The notes beneath the pieces were generated by a model, which saw nothing but the letters and a program-made list of their open reading frames with translations, did not search any database and was not told where the DNA came from. From Linyphia triangularis (lineage: Eukaryota > Arthropoda > Arachnida > Araneae > Linyphiidae), in assembly GCA_963978545.1 (NCBI GenBank), contig OZ021722.1, forward strand, positions 3,972,001 to 4,036,000: a DNA stretch of 64,000 bases, read 5' to 3'. The position numbers and the translations under genes were made by a program. Positions 1 through 11,640 of this stretch are shown piece after piece. Each line of letters begins with the position of its first letter. Within the stretch, counting starts at the first letter, position 1.

Positions 1-229
1 TCGCCATATGAAGGGCTGGATGCAAAAAATAAACCAATGACCATCGTTTTCCAAAAAAAGAATAAATTTAAGTTTCCAGTGCATCCACGTATTCATATTT
101 TAAACGGCATTTTTGAAAACATTACTTTTGTCGTCTATTTATGTTGTCCGTGTATGGTAAATTATCAAGAACTCAAAAAACGTATTCCGTAAGTTTGTGT
201 TATCATATTTCCATATGTGTATGCAATGT

Positions 230-560
230 ATTTCCCATAGTAGAGGCCAACTCTTTTCGTAGAAGACTTTTCCAGGGTTGATCAGGCCTTAGCGAGATGT
301 TCCCTAGATCTGGTTGGATCTTGCCAGTTTAAACCAGCTCAAACTAGTTCTGATGTCACGGCATGTCTTTAGCGCATGCGTCACTCTGACAACTTATAAA
401 AAGCCCAATATTCCTGTTCGGCTTGACACTTTTATTTCATTTTCCATCAGTTCCAGAGTCCCCTCGTCCCTAAGAATAATAAATTCTTGAGTTACCATGG
501 CAACCTACTGCTTATTGACTCGGACACAACTCTCGCCTTAAGACGGTGTACGTCATCTAC
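230..560 (+). mobile_element. LTR-like promoter segment (possible retrotransposon LTR)
   Basis: A TATA-like element (TTATAAAAAG near 397), a poly(A)-signal-like AATAAATTC near 477 and CG-richer sequence lie in the order expected for an LTR. I could not find a second LTR, a primer-binding site or a clear duplication, so borders are approximate. A perfect palindromic X-box-like motif lies at 491-504. The following open frame (644-952) resembles nothing I recognise. It could equally be a cellular promoter. Confidence 0.3.
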
Positions 561-1148
561 ACTTTTGCGCCGTTTTTTGTATTCATATTAGTTTAGTTCG
601 ATTTTTTTAATTTTTTTTACGGAATCAAGGGTCGGTTAAGTTAATGTTTATGGCACAAGTGCTAATTTTGCCTTTACTGGACTCCAGATATCACAGTCGA
701 ATAGTAGTAATTGGAAAGCTGGTCAAAAGGCAATCCGAGCCAACAATACGTCAACTTAAAGACAATGAAACCACGGCGGAATTAACGAGTAGCATTGCGC
801 TGCACGTCAATCTTTTGATCAGCGCCTTGACTCGAAGTCATGCACAACTTTGCACGAGTCGGGTCGAAATATTCCTCTCCAACAAATCCAAAATTCGAGG
901 AGGAAAAATACTTAGAGGTCAAAGAAACTTTTACGCACTGAGTCTCAACTGAGAGAAAAATATTGGAGGGCCTTGGATGTGTCTCATAAGTTTAAAAAAA
1001 TAAATAAGAAAATATGGTATTTAGTTAGTTAACACACTTGTTATCCACCACTCGCACATTTTCAATACAACTTTTTATTTGCGTAATTACATTTCATTCA
1101 TGACTTTTCTCATTCTGAGAGTCGTATTCGTAAATTGTATTACTTTAA

Positions 1149-1402
1149 CCCCTTGGGTACAGATTTATTTGGGAAAATTCTTGCGTTTTGAACGGTTGGT
1201 TCAAAACAACAAAGGAACAAAGCCAAACAATTTTTTTTTTAAAGTATAGGTAAACCAACCGATGTTTGACTTAACCAATCATGGCTCTTGTGGCATTAAA
1301 ATCCATCCAATCAACCTAGTTTGAATGACGAATTAGGTTCGTCATTATTCACAGGCAAAACAAGTGCATGACGAGTCTCAGCCGTCAAATGTACCCAAAG
1401 GG
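1149..1402. mobile_element. piggyBac-like MITE, 254 bp
   Basis: The segment is bounded on both sides by TTAA (1145-1148 and 1403-1406), the piggyBac target site. The ends are inverted repeats: CCCCTTGGGTAC on the left and the complement of GTACCCAAAGGG on the right. There is no coding capacity, so it would have been moved by a transposase encoded elsewhere. A G-run just outside the right end is unrelated low-complexity sequence. Confidence 0.6.
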
Positions 1403-1406
1403 TTAA

Positions 1407-2180
1407 GAAGAGCGAGGGGGGGGGGGGGTCTGGATGTACAGGGTACACCTCCTCACATCTTCCTGGCAGTGGCCATGGTTGAACAGATTCTAACTAGTTT
1501 TGGTGGTAGTTTTCTTAACTCGATGTTGAGTGTTGGATCTTCTTCGGCTTCAAATCAACAAGCACCATCCAGTTTACATTACAGTTATTAAAATTAATGC
1601 AACACCTTCAATTGTATTAAGCGCACAATTAAAGTTTAACAATATGATGACAGTTTAACACAATGGGAATACTTCTTTTACAAAAATAATTGTTATTAAT
1701 CTCTATTTTTCGCTATCTGAATTCCAGACTCACACCCCTATAAATAGAAATTCTATTATTCGGGATATCATCAAAGACAACCTTGAGAAAAGCCATAGCG
1801 ATATCTCAAAATATTAACATCACGTAACAAAAGGGATCGATACCATTTTTGAGACCGTGTCCTATCTAATAAGTAACAATAGAATGACGTGTGATCTGAT
1901 GCAGTCATGAGCTAGACTGATATGCCATTGAACCCCCATATCAAACTGAAGGACGATCGCTAATCACATACATGACTATATGGGAATAAGGTTAAAATGT
2001 CCTTCAAATAATCTACGTTAAAGTTGCGTTTGCTCCCTCCACCCCCATGGACAATGGAATCGTTTGCTGACTACTATTAACACTGGAAAGACTGAAACTT
2101 AGTATATACCTATATTAGTCCCCCCAAAGCAGTCAAAATGACAGCATTGTGAAGGAATAACTAATATGTAAAGAAATTTG
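1407..2180. other. Unassigned AT-rich DNA
   Basis: No gene, splice-consistent exon or repeat border was recognised. The open frame at 1364-1591 crosses the MITE end and a G-homopolymer and has no coding character. Confidence 0.5.
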
Positions 2181-2186
2181 TACATA

Positions 2187-2266
<80 letters not shown>
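2187..2266. repeat. (TA)n microsatellite
   Basis: An uninterrupted TA dinucleotide run of about 35 units. It produces artificial YIYIYI open frames on both strands. Confidence 0.95.
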
Positions 2267-2268
<2 letters not shown>

Positions 2269-2277
2269 AAAAATGAA

Positions 2278-2449
2278 GGTTGGTTGTATTCAGATTATCT
2301 GGCGCCGTCAGCAACAAGAGGGCTATAATAAGCCGAAACATTCGTCATTAGACAAGCCAACATACATTTACAAACACCCATGCCTAACACGGGACTCGGA
2401 ACGCGCAACCTCGCGGTCTAGAAGCTAGCACGCTAACCACTATACCGTT
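2278..2449 (-). mobile_element. tRNA-derived SINE, full-length copy
   Basis: Read on the minus strand the element has a tRNA-like head with an A-box-like region (GTATAGTGGTTAGCGTGC) and a B box close to GGTTCGAGTCC (here GGTTCCGAGTCC-like), a body with the GACGGCGCCAGATAATCTG block, and a short AACC-type 3' tail. It sits directly after the TA microsatellite. Fifteen copies of this family are in the window. RNA polymerase III transcription and mobilisation by a LINE are inferred from the family structure. Confidence 0.85.
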
Positions 2450-3007
2450 ACCGGAAATGAAGAAGAGGGAGATAACTACAATTATTAATAAACGCATTTA
2501 TATGTTGTACAAAATCCTAAGAAATTGTGTCACTACATACATAATTGTTTTTCTAACTGACATTAGAAAGCAGTCACAATGACTTTCTTGGGCAATCTAG
2601 TGTTAAATAGCATTATTGGAACAAGCTTGTCTAAATATTTGTAAATGATTGGAAATGGAATGTTCATAGAGTAATCTATAGTTGTTGACGGTGAAGATGA
2701 CGAGTGAAGTGATTAGAAATGAAACGGTTAAAAGCTTAATCTAAAGCTGTTAAAAACGATGTTAATTTTGACTATTTCAAACTCTCTGCTAAGACTGAAT
2801 CAACTCTTGAAACACATCAAGTACATTTTGTATATCTTTGAGATCTCAACAGAATTCACTATTGGAAGATTTCTTTTTGAGAAATCCTATTATTTAATGT
2901 CTTGATGACGACGCAAATTATTGGAAATGGAGTGTTTATAAAGTAATCTATAGTTGCTACAAACGATACAAACTTAGAGGAGGATTAAGTCAACTTGAAG
3001 CGTTTTT

Positions 3008-3134
3008 AGCTTTCGCTGCGGGCGACAGGGGGTTTGAACCGAGGACCATGGTGTCTGGAGACTGATACTTTACCTCTGTGCAAAAGAGTACTCCAGTGCA
3101 CAGAAGCATTATCCGATATTTGAGGTCGCCACAC
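3008..3134 (-). mobile_element. tRNA(Trp)-like SINE-type copy 1
   Basis: On the minus strand the sequence contains a B-box-like CTCGGTTCAAACCC, an anticodon-loop-like CTCCAGA (CCA, as in tRNA-Trp) and an A-box-like stretch. The head is degenerate and not a functional tRNA. A second, nearly identical copy lies at 3362-3495, and the two share about 125 bp in the same orientation. Confidence 0.45.
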
Positions 3135-3361
3135 AGCCTCCTCCCAGCGACGAAGGAGCGATGCTGTTGCTCTGATCAACGTCTGATCGGAGTTGGAGGT
3201 TTTTTTGGATGCTTGTTGCATCGTTGTATCCGCTCGTTGCGGTGATGTCTTGGACGCGAGTTGCGTTTGTGATCGCATGTTGCGATGTAGTTTTCTCCTT
3301 TCAGAAGCGCCGATAGATGGCAGCATGATTCGTTTTAGTCCGGGTCATCATTGAAGGGTTA

Positions 3362-3495
3362 AGCTTTCGCTGCGGGCGACAATGGGTTTGAACCGAGGAC
3401 CATGGTGTCTGGAGACTGATACTTTACCTCTGTGCAAAAGAGTACTCCAGTGCACAGAAGCATTATCCGATATTCCGATATTTGAGGTCGCCACA
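3362..3495 (-). mobile_element. tRNA(Trp)-like SINE-type copy 2
   Basis: Nearly identical to 3008-3134 apart from a small duplication of the CCGATATT motif. The intervening 3135-3361 segment contains the motif GCCGATAGATGGCAGCATG and GC-richer sequence. The pair may be one duplicated unit within the 200-bp array. Confidence 0.45.
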
Positions 3496-4208
3496 AACTC
3501 ATAAAACTCGACGAATACGCTTTGCGTACAAGATCTCACAGAATTCATAATTGGAAAAATTATTTCCATGAAATTCTATTACATAATGCCTTGATGACAA
3601 GGTGAATGATTGGAAATGGAATGATTATAGAGTAATCTATAGCTGTAACAAACGATGTAAATTTTTACTGATTCAAACTCAATAAATACATCAAGTACGC
3701 TTTGTTAGGTTACAATTACGCTTCGTGAGATCTCACAGAATTCGCTATTTTCTCCACAAGTCCATTTATTTGATGCCTTAAAGACGAATTAAATGATTAG
3801 AAATGAAATGTTTATAGAGTAATCTAAAGCTGTTAAAAACGATGTTAATTTGACTATTTCAAATTCTTCCAGGGTTAAGTCAACTCATAAAACACGTCAA
3901 GTACGCTTTGTATATCTCTGTGAAATCTCACATATTTCACTATTGAAAAATTTCTTTACGCGAAATACTATTAAATATTTAATGCCTTGATGACGAGTTA
4001 ATTTATTGGAAATGGAATGATTATAGAGTAATCTATAGCTGTAACAAACGATGTTAATTTTTTACTATTTCAAACTCAATACATCAAGTACGCTTTGTAT
4101 ATCACAGTGAGATCTCACAGAATTCGATATTGTAAGATTTTTTTTTCCATATAATCTTAAATTCCTTATTTTTCACGTGGAATAGCAATAAATCTCATTT
4201 AACCGGTC

Positions 4209-4402
4209 AAGCTTGGCGTCCACTATCGCTAAGCAGAGCAGAGCAGTTCAGATCAGAGCGGTGTGGATTAGAACCAATTACAAGGCTGTCAACGTCCATT
4301 GTAGCTCGAGGCTCGTGCTATAGTAGACATTGGCAGTCTTGTAATTGGCTCTAATCCACTCCGCTCTGATCTGCTCTGCTTAGCGATAGTGGACGCCAAG
4401 CT
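4209..4402. repeat. Long near-perfect inverted repeat (190-bp hairpin)
   Basis: The left arm begins AAGCTTGGCGTCCACTATCG and the right arm ends with its exact complement CGATAGTGGACGCCAAGCTT. The arms continue as about 90-bp complements with a few mismatches and a very short centre near the CTCGAG. It interrupts the 200-bp array. It could be a foldback MITE or, if transcribed, a long hairpin RNA. No target duplication was found at its edges. Confidence 0.8.
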
Positions 4403-5206
4403 TGTTGTTGAAACTCTTTATTGTTGCCAAAGTTGTGTTTAATCAAAATACATAAAAGATAATTGAACGTGAATTCATTGATTATTTAATGCCTTGATGA
4501 CGATGTAAACAATTGGAAATGGAATGTTGACAGAGAAAAATCTATAGTTGTCACACACTATATTATTTTTCACTATTTCCAGGGTTAAGTCAACTCGTAA
4601 AACACGTCAAGAACGCTTTGTACATCTCTGAGATCTCAACAGAAGTCACCACTGGAAGATTTCTTTCCACGAAATCCTTTTATTTAATGCCTTGATGACG
4701 ATGCGATAGGATTTATCTTTCCCTAGTCGACCATTTACAGGGTGACCGATAAATGATTGAGCCCTTTTAAATTTTTAAACGTGAATAATTATAATACGAT
4801 TGGAGATAGGAATGAACGGTTTGATGCATTGGCGCTAGAAAAATAGTGTTTTGAAAAAATACTGAAGTTATGCAATTAGTTTTTATTTCAAACCGTGTTT
4901 TTATTATTCAACATGGGTCAGTCATTTACTGGAATCCTTTTGCACAATGTGTTCGGGGCATTCCTTGTCGACATTGTTTTGTTTTTCCTTAAGTAATAAA
5001 CTTTGCCTCATGCCTCTGATTTTTTTAACCAGCTGTGTTTCAACCTGAATACTTAATTTGATCATGATTCATTTCACAAGGAGCACTCCATCTTTAGATT
5101 AAACTACTTTATTTACTGAAAGACGGGACACCACACAACACATACAGTTTTATACTAACATCAAGTAAGGGAATGACGCTTTCTCCGACAAGCGGGGGTG
5201 GGGTGC

Positions 5207-5550
5207 AACCATCGATATAAATAAACAACTGGATAGACTGCTTAACGCTGGGAAAATGAATCCGTTGCCAGATGCCGTTGGTGGGATAAAAAATACGGAT
5301 TGACGAGGATTGAAAATAAAATTTTAGGTTGTACACAGCAGAAATGTCAATTGTAGACTTTAATTAGTAATAATGTACAAACAAATATATACTCTAGCAT
5401 TTTACAAGGTTTTTCGCATTTCCATCCAACTATAAAAGTGAACTGTGATTGGTTAATCATCCCACCAGCTTCGCAATCCCCGGGGCGTTTTTCTCTTTGC
5501 ATTGACAATGGAGCAGTCTATCCAGTTGTTCATCTATATCGATGGGTGCA
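5207..5550. repeat. Inverted repeat pair with ~265-bp spacer
   Basis: The segment GCAACCATCGATATAAATAA...GACTGCTT (5207-5245) recurs inverted at 5512-5551, with about 34 of 39 positions matching. Both arms share the ACAACTGGATAGACTGCT core. This is consistent with a MITE or a locally inverted duplication; no flanking duplication was identified. Confidence 0.55.
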
Positions 5551-5782
5551 ACTAGCGCCCTCTACAAAGAGCCTTAAAACATTCTAAGTTGCAACAAGCT
5601 GAACTCAAAAATAGTTTGAAAAGAAGTTATTTGTGCTAATGGATATAAATCACGGAGTCCCCATTTCCTCTTCGTCGCATGGAAAATTTATACAGAATAC
5701 TCCAATATAATTATTCCTATCGCGCAGAAGTTTTTTTTTTTTTTTTAATAACATGAAATATAGTTTAGAGCATCCCTTTTAA

Positions 5783-6053
5783 CCCTTTGTGTACTGACGG
5801 GACTTATAAATCCCTTTCAGTTTGTCCACGGTACTGTATTAATTTAAACGCTTTGACACCCAATGGGACTTAGAAATCTATTACTATGAAGTTCATTCAA
5901 TTGTTGGATGGCAGCACAAGCTTATTTATCTTTAAATGCAAACACGTGTCTGATTTTAAATTTTCTAAGGCGATTTCAGATCTTTGCCTTATATTGTCTT
6001 AAATATTCGTCTCTAACAAGCTTCCAAAGATAAATAAGAGTATGCTGCCACAT
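5783..6053. repeat. Interspersed repeat starting CCCTTTGTGTACTGACGGG
   Basis: Preceded by TTAA (5779-5782) as for a piggyBac-type end. Related fragments in the same orientation occur near 6746 (GTCCTGTCAGTTTTCGCATG) and 7040 (AACTGACGGGACTTATAAA). A matching inverted right end was not found, so it is only a fragmentary or nested repeat. Confidence 0.4.
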
Positions 6054-6718
6054 TAGGGGTCGGAAATATCGAATAAAATAAATATCGATATCGTTGCATA
6101 GAAAAAATATCGATAAAATATCGATTTATCGATACATGATATTTTTATTTTTTTTTATTTTTACTTTTGCCAGAAACGATGTTTTTCAGGGCAAATTTCT
6201 ACTTTTTATGAATTTATACCAAAATTGTTTTAATAAATAAATTATATTATAAATCAGAATAAATAAAATACATTTGGATGTCAATGCATAAATTCACATT
6301 TATTTTTAAAGAAGAAATTTTGAAAAGTAGTTTGCTGCATATTTTGCTGATAGAGATGTTTTTAAAATTTAAAATTAGATGCAAATTCCAGGCACACGTT
6401 GGCAATAGAAACGGCGCTATGTTAATGACTACTAATAAATGATCTTATCTTCCCATTACATTATGTTTTCTTTTTGGTTAGGGTGCCATTTTAACTGTCT
6501 CTCAGCCAAGTCTAAACTTAAGTTTTGAAGTTTTTGAAAAGGGAATAAAGAAAATCGAAAAAAAACAAACAGATGGAACTACAAAACGATCATCAAAAAA
6601 CAAAAAATGTTTGAAAATATCGATATATCGGTGACTTGTATCGATATTTTTACTATCGATATATATTTTTTTTAATATCGATAAAGTTGTCGTTGTATCG
6701 ATATATCGCCGACCTATA
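6054..6718. mobile_element. hAT-like MITE, ATATCGAT family, copy 1 (665 bp)
   Basis: The termini are inverted: TAGGGGTCGGAAATATCG on the left and CGATATATCGCCGACCTATA on the right. Both ends have dense ATCGATA subterminal motifs. The flanks carry an 8-bp duplication, TGCCACAT (6046-6053 and 6719-6726), typical of hAT insertion. A second copy lies at 59734-60285 with its own duplication, and both share an internal block around AACTGTCTCTCAGCCAAG. Confidence 0.75.
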
Positions 6719-7083
6719 TGCCACATCCAAGAATTGAAGAATAAGTCCTGTCAGTTTTCGCATGGTACTGCATTAATTTAAACGCTTTCGACGCCTACTG
6801 AGATTTTCAAATAAGCTTTTATGATGTTCTTTCTTCAATTATTTCATGTCATAACAAGCTTATTCCTCTTGATACGCAAAAACGATATTCGAGGCAGTCA
6901 TCTTGGCCTTACATCGTTAATAATATATGTTGAATAAACTAACAAATCCAACTATCCAAGAATGTACTTCATAAAAGGGTACTGCAAAAGGCCCAATGGT
7001 TCTCAAAAGCGTATAAATTAATTCAGTACCATGACAAAACTGACGGGACTTATAAATTCCCTTCAGTAAATAATAAGTTAACA

Positions 7084-7390
7084 GATTCGCTGCCGATCAC
7101 GTATCAGCGAGGAATGTCTTGTTACTCCCCAGTAGCCTGTCCCGATCAGACTGCACCAGTTGTCGTTCTTTGCTGGAAATACCCGAAAGTGTGTTTTAAA
7201 AACATAAGCTTCCAGCAGAACCTTATGTACCTAACAAAAGATTTTATATTTATGTCACATGACAAATATACATTTTGTTACCCCCTTCAGTTAATTCCAG
7301 CATGAACAGAAACTCCGACCGGGTGCGGTCTGCCCAGGACACAGTGCTTGGGGGTGTAACAAGACATTCCAGCGCTGATTCGCAGCGAAT
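7084..7390. mobile_element. Foldback element with ~100-bp inverted arms
   Basis: The left arm (7084-7180) contains GGAATGTCTTGTTAC and GATCAGACTGCACC. The right arm (7291-7390) is its diverged inverse, containing GTAACAAGACATTCC and GGGTGCGGTCTG. The arms are roughly 75% complementary by eye. A longer relative spans about 7840-9000. No coding capacity. Confidence 0.5.
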
Positions 7391-7839
7391 GCGTCAAAGT
7401 GATCTCCAGCATGTTGCTAGGGGAGTGCAAACGATCCAAACAGACAAATCTCCCTCATCTCAATTATCACCAAAAAAAGAGATTGACACAACTCAAATCG
7501 AATATACTGCGCTATAAAAAAAAAAGTGGCAGAATGAAAAGAAGCAGTGTGTGTGGGGGGGGGGGGTTGACTTAAATAGTTTTATTGGAATTACCGACCA
7601 AAACATTCCGAAACGTCGAACTGATAAAGGCTATCTATCTATATATATTCCACAGCATAAGATAACGCCGCTGCTATAAATACCACGATCGCTAGTGATA
7701 AGCACGCACGCGCTGCAACTGGGCACAGGCGAGCAGTGCAATTTCATAACACAAGAGTTTCTTTGGAACGAAGACGAAGAGATATTCGAGACGGAATTTA
7801 TTATAACATTGTATCACTTTAACACGTTAATTGCCAATC

Positions 7840-9000
7840 GCGTGATTTCAGGTTGTTTCCCAGCAGCCTGTCCTGATCAGACTGCGCCCGATCGGAGTTT
7901 CCGTTTATGCGACATAAATAACAGATACATCTCGTCTTCCTCCGTAAAGTTAGCTTTTGTATGTTAAACCTTTTCATTCGTATATCCCCGTATGGAGGAC
8001 ATCACTCGTTTTACCATCGCGCTTGTATGTCCCCGTACAGGGGGACATCGCATCTATATTAGGCAAACTGTGATAACTTAACCAAAACATTTCTGTTCGA
8101 AGTATTTCTAAGTTGATTTGCTTTGGTGGAGGTGCCGGCATTACGTTCCGCCCCTAAATATTGTTTGTATAGTTTGTTCATATTATTACATTTCTTAGAT
8201 TTTTAACCTTTTGCACTCCGAATCATTCTGGACGGCTACCAGCAGCTCAGCCCTAGTGTTGCCCTTGCGCCAGTAAATTTCAACAAACCCAACCATCGAC
8301 AAACTCTCCTTATCGCTCCTTTCAAATGGCGCAGAAAAGTGCTCGGACCGTCGTGAACCAACACTTCTCACGTTCTCTTTTGACACAAAATCCCGCTGAA
8401 ATGTTTTTTTATATATATCTTGGTAATTCATATTTTGATTTGATTTCTTGTGCCATTTCAAGAGAAAACTTCAGGGAAATATATATTTCTCAAAAAGTTA
8501 ATTCTCCGTAATCACTTAATGTTCCCTGAGAGGGCACATCCGAGTGATATGCTAGATTGCGATGTCCCCTGAGAGGAGACAGCGGAATGCAAAAGGTTAA
8601 TGCGGTGTAGTGTAATATACTTAAGTATTCTTAGTAGTTTCAATAAAATATTTTGACACGTTGAAAAATAAAATATTATGTGGCCACATTCCCATCCTAG
8701 GTCAAGGGGTGTATTCAGGGGCTATATTTTTGATTTAAGGATGGTAAACCTTCTAGCTAAATTGGAACACATTTCCATAAAAAAAAATTCTTCTTGATTG
8801 AACACGAAAAAAAATTCCGAGTTATTTTCTAACTTTCAAAAGCATAATTACGAATGTAAAGGGATAAAACACAATTTCAAGTAATTCCAGCAAAGAACGG
8901 CAACTCCGATCTGGTGCAGTCCGATCAGGACAGGCTACTAGGAGAAAAACACGACATTCCACGCTGCAGCGTGATCGGCAGCGGACGTGTGACTCTGCTC
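7840..9000. mobile_element. Second, longer foldback copy with nested MITE
   Basis: The left arm at 7850-7910 (CCTGTCCTGATCAGACTGCG) is mirrored by 8886-8960 (CCGATCAGGACAGGCTAC). The arms are homologous to those at 7084-7390. A piggyBac-like MITE (8207-8596) lies between them. Confidence 0.45.
8207..8596. mobile_element. piggyBac-like MITE, 390 bp
   Basis: Flanked by TTAA at 8203-8206 and 8597-8600. The termini are CCTTTTGCACTCCG and the complement of CGGAATGCAAAAGG, a 14-bp inverted repeat with one mismatch. A related end starting at 7969 (CCTTTTCATTCG after TTAA) suggests an older, larger relative around it. No coding capacity. Confidence 0.55.
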
Positions 9001-9106
9001 ATACTGTAACGCTGTAAAATGATGCCAAATAATTATTGAGATTAATTAGATGCGCGTGCATCTTTTCATCATTTATTTCTGCTCCACGTGGTATGGATAT
9101 TAGATA

Positions 9107-9260
9107 CAGTCAAACACAGCTTAACGTGAAATCCCGTTGAAAGCGAAAGGGCTTATGACGTACTTAAAACTTAACGGTATTTTATTCGTTTAACACGAAA
9201 TTCGGTTAAAGAGAACAATTTCGGCGGCCCCCATCGATTCGCGTTAACGGGGTTTGACTG
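9107..9260. mobile_element. Tc1/mariner- or pogo-type MITE, 154 bp
   Basis: TA dinucleotides flank the element (9105-9106, 9261-9262). The termini begin CAGTCAAACACAGCTTAACG and, inverted, CAGTCAAACCCCGTTAACGC. Internal motifs repeat the TTAACG/CGTTAA theme. It is short and non-coding. Confidence 0.6.
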
Positions 9261-9283
9261 TAGTTAGAATTTTCTTCACAGAG

Positions 9284-9465
9284 GTTGGTTGTTGTTTTCA
9301 GATTATCTGGCGCCGTCAGCAACATGAGGGCTATAATGATTCGAAACACTCGTCATTAGACAAGCCAACATACATTTACAAACACCCATGCCTAACACGG
9401 GACTCGGAACCCGCAAACTCGCGGTCTAGAAGCTAGCACGCTAACCACTGCACCGTTTGGTCAGC
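9284..9465 (-). mobile_element. tRNA-derived SINE with 12-bp target duplication
   Basis: A full-length minus-strand copy. The flanking direct repeat TCTTCACAGAGG (9273-9284 and 9466-9477) shows insertion by retrotransposition and fixes the ends; the GG of the left repeat overlaps the element tail. Confidence 0.9.
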
Positions 9466-9629
9466 TCTTCACAGAGGAATGTTTCAATTTCAAGATAGTT
9501 TTTTTTTCCACAGATATAATGAAAGTGGCAACAATGAAGAATGAAATTGTCTTGAAGGGGATTTTTTTTTTTTGGAAAGATTTCGAGGAATTGGAAACAA
9601 CAAATATATTTCTTTACAATTTAATAGGA

Positions 9630-9660
<31 letters not shown>

Positions 9661-9734
9661 GTATAATATTCGTGTGCATAATATTCCTCATTTATCAACG
9701 GGCGCTAGGCGCCTTGCAAATTTCTTGAAAAAAA

Positions 9735-9866
9735 TAACATCTTATAACATTGTATAACATCTTATAACATTGTATAACATCTTATAACATTGTATAACAT
9801 CTTATAACATTGTATAACATCTTATAACATTGTATAACATTGTATATTTTATAACATTGTATAATA
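9735..9866. repeat. 20-bp minisatellite
   Basis: The unit CTTATAACATTGTATAACAT is repeated about five times nearly without change, then decays into TATATTTTATAACATTG. Very low divergence suggests recent slippage. Confidence 0.9.
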
Positions 9867-9869
9867 GAA

Positions 9870-10850
9870 AAAAAGAACTATACAAAAAATTGTATAATAG
9901 AAGGAAGCACTATAGAAAAGAGAAAATTGTAATTTAGACACGTTGAGGAAGCCAAAGGAATCCTCAGCAATAGAATGCAATATCTTAACTCTGTGATGAA
10001 CATCAAATAATTCTTCTAGGCAATCTTAAATGTGCATGATACCAATAGTATCTTTACATTAAAAAAAAATCCCTTGCTAAAAAAATCTAACCAAACTACA
10101 GAACTATTTATTTCGGTTAAACTATACAAAACAAACAAAATACATTTTTTTAATTAAATCTATGTTTCTTAAATACGCCTCTTAAAAACAAGTATCTTAA
10201 AAATATGCCTTTTGTAAAACTAAGCATGCGTATTTGTAATCTATTTTCATCGCGTTACAAGAAAAACATCACGTATTCATTTTTTCCCCCCTTCTTTTTT
10301 TCCATCCCATACATGCCGTAAAGAACGACACGAAAAAAAGAGCATTTCTTGTGGGACATCAACTAGTGGGTGAGGTTTGCTTAGAGCAATTTTTTGTGGA
10401 AGTTTATCAGAGTTTAGGTATTCTATTAGAGAGAGAGAGATACAAGAATCCTCAGTTTTTCTCAACGTGCTTAAATTACGGTTTTCTCCTTTTTCCATTT
10501 TGTATACCATCTACTGTATGTTATAGTAACTTCGCAAAATCTTCGCTCTCCAGGAGTTGTATCAAAGGGTAACTGCAAGCATTCGCTTTTCGAATGTGAG
10601 GAAATACGGAAATCTCACGAGATTATTTGTTACCAACCACCGTCGTGTTTACTATTTTTTCCACATCAGATATTACAGAGAGCGAACGAGGGGCTCGAAG
10701 CAGAAGCCTCTTGTAAATGATCAATCTTGAAAATCAACTAAATTCTTCAACCACAAAAATCTCTTCAAAGGACCGTGACGTCAATATATCCCGATCCGAT
10801 AAAATAATAAAAAATTTACTAATTCTATTGATAACTTGCTAAGAAATAAT
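9870..10850. other. Unassigned AT-rich DNA
   Basis: No splice-consistent exon or element border was recognised. The minus-strand open frame at 10277-10510 has no recognisable motif. Confidence 0.4.
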
Positions 10851-10879
10851 TTTTTTCCAAGTCAAACAGAATTAAAAAC

Positions 10880-11640
10880 AGTTTATTACCAATGAATCAA
10901 AAGATCAAACGAAAAACTCAAGAAATAATCGCACAGTTATAACATTACAATCAATTTGTTGAAACTTTCCATTAAATAATATTATATCTTTTATATTAAT
11001 TTTTTTGAAATTTTCTATCAATAATAATTTAGACAAAGACTTTAGTTGCAATTCAATTATTTATTCATTACCAAATGATTCTTAACAAAACATTTCATCA
11101 TTCGGGGAGATTGAGAAAATCTATCAAAAACACAACAGCACGAACAAAAAAGATCGCAACGAATTAAAGATACAAACACAGAGTTTTATGGAATCACGTG
11201 AAAAGTCTGGGTTTATTTACTAAGCTTATGTTTTTATCGGAATCTGCTAAAATCTTTTTTTTTATCGGAATCTGCTAAAATCTTTGACCCCTCGAGTTTT
11301 TTTCGCAAGGCACAATTTGAATTAAAATATTTTATCAACAGTAGTGGTTGTCTTTTTCAATAAAATAATAATATAAATTTCAACAGGCAAAATAAAATTC
11401 TTCAAATACCATTTATATCAAATCTAGTCTTTTAGTCCAAACTTGAATCGCAATCCAATTATTTCAAATCAAACGATTCTATATACAAAACATTTCGCAA
11501 ATCGAAAAGATTGAGAAAAATCTAGCGAAAAAAAAACCACAACAGCAGGAACAAAAAAAGAATGAAAGATCGCTTACCTGCGAGAACGATAAAAATAAAA
11601 AGAGTTTAACGGAATCACGTGAAAGTCCCAGAAAAATTAA
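10880..11640. repeat. Diverged direct duplication (~400-bp unit)
   Basis: Segment 10950-11215 is echoed at 11340-11640, with shared blocks such as TTCATCATTCG/TTTCGCAAATCG, GATTGAGAAAATCTA and GGAATCACGTGAAA. In the second copy a minus-strand splice-donor-like CAG|GTAAGC lies at 11572-11580, upstream (on that strand) of a GC-richer block at 11640-11830. This could be a non-coding first exon of a minus-strand gene, but no downstream exon was found. Confidence 0.4.

Larger units (their letters stand above)
2640..4740. repeat. Diverged ~200-bp tandem repeat array
   Basis: A unit containing GGAAATGGAATG, AGAGTAATCTATAG, an ATCAAGTACGCTTTGTA segment and a CACAGAATTC segment recurs near 2649, 2711, 2920, 3610, 3797, 4006 and 4510. 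Undisturbed spacing is about 190-210 bp. The larger gaps are explained by inserted tRNA-like elements (3008-3495) and a 190-bp hairpin (4209-4402). No coding potential. Confidence 0.7.

Noticed and set aside
9735..9866. CRISPR-like regular repeat
   Set aside because: The 20-bp units are contiguous with no unique spacers, so it is a minisatellite.
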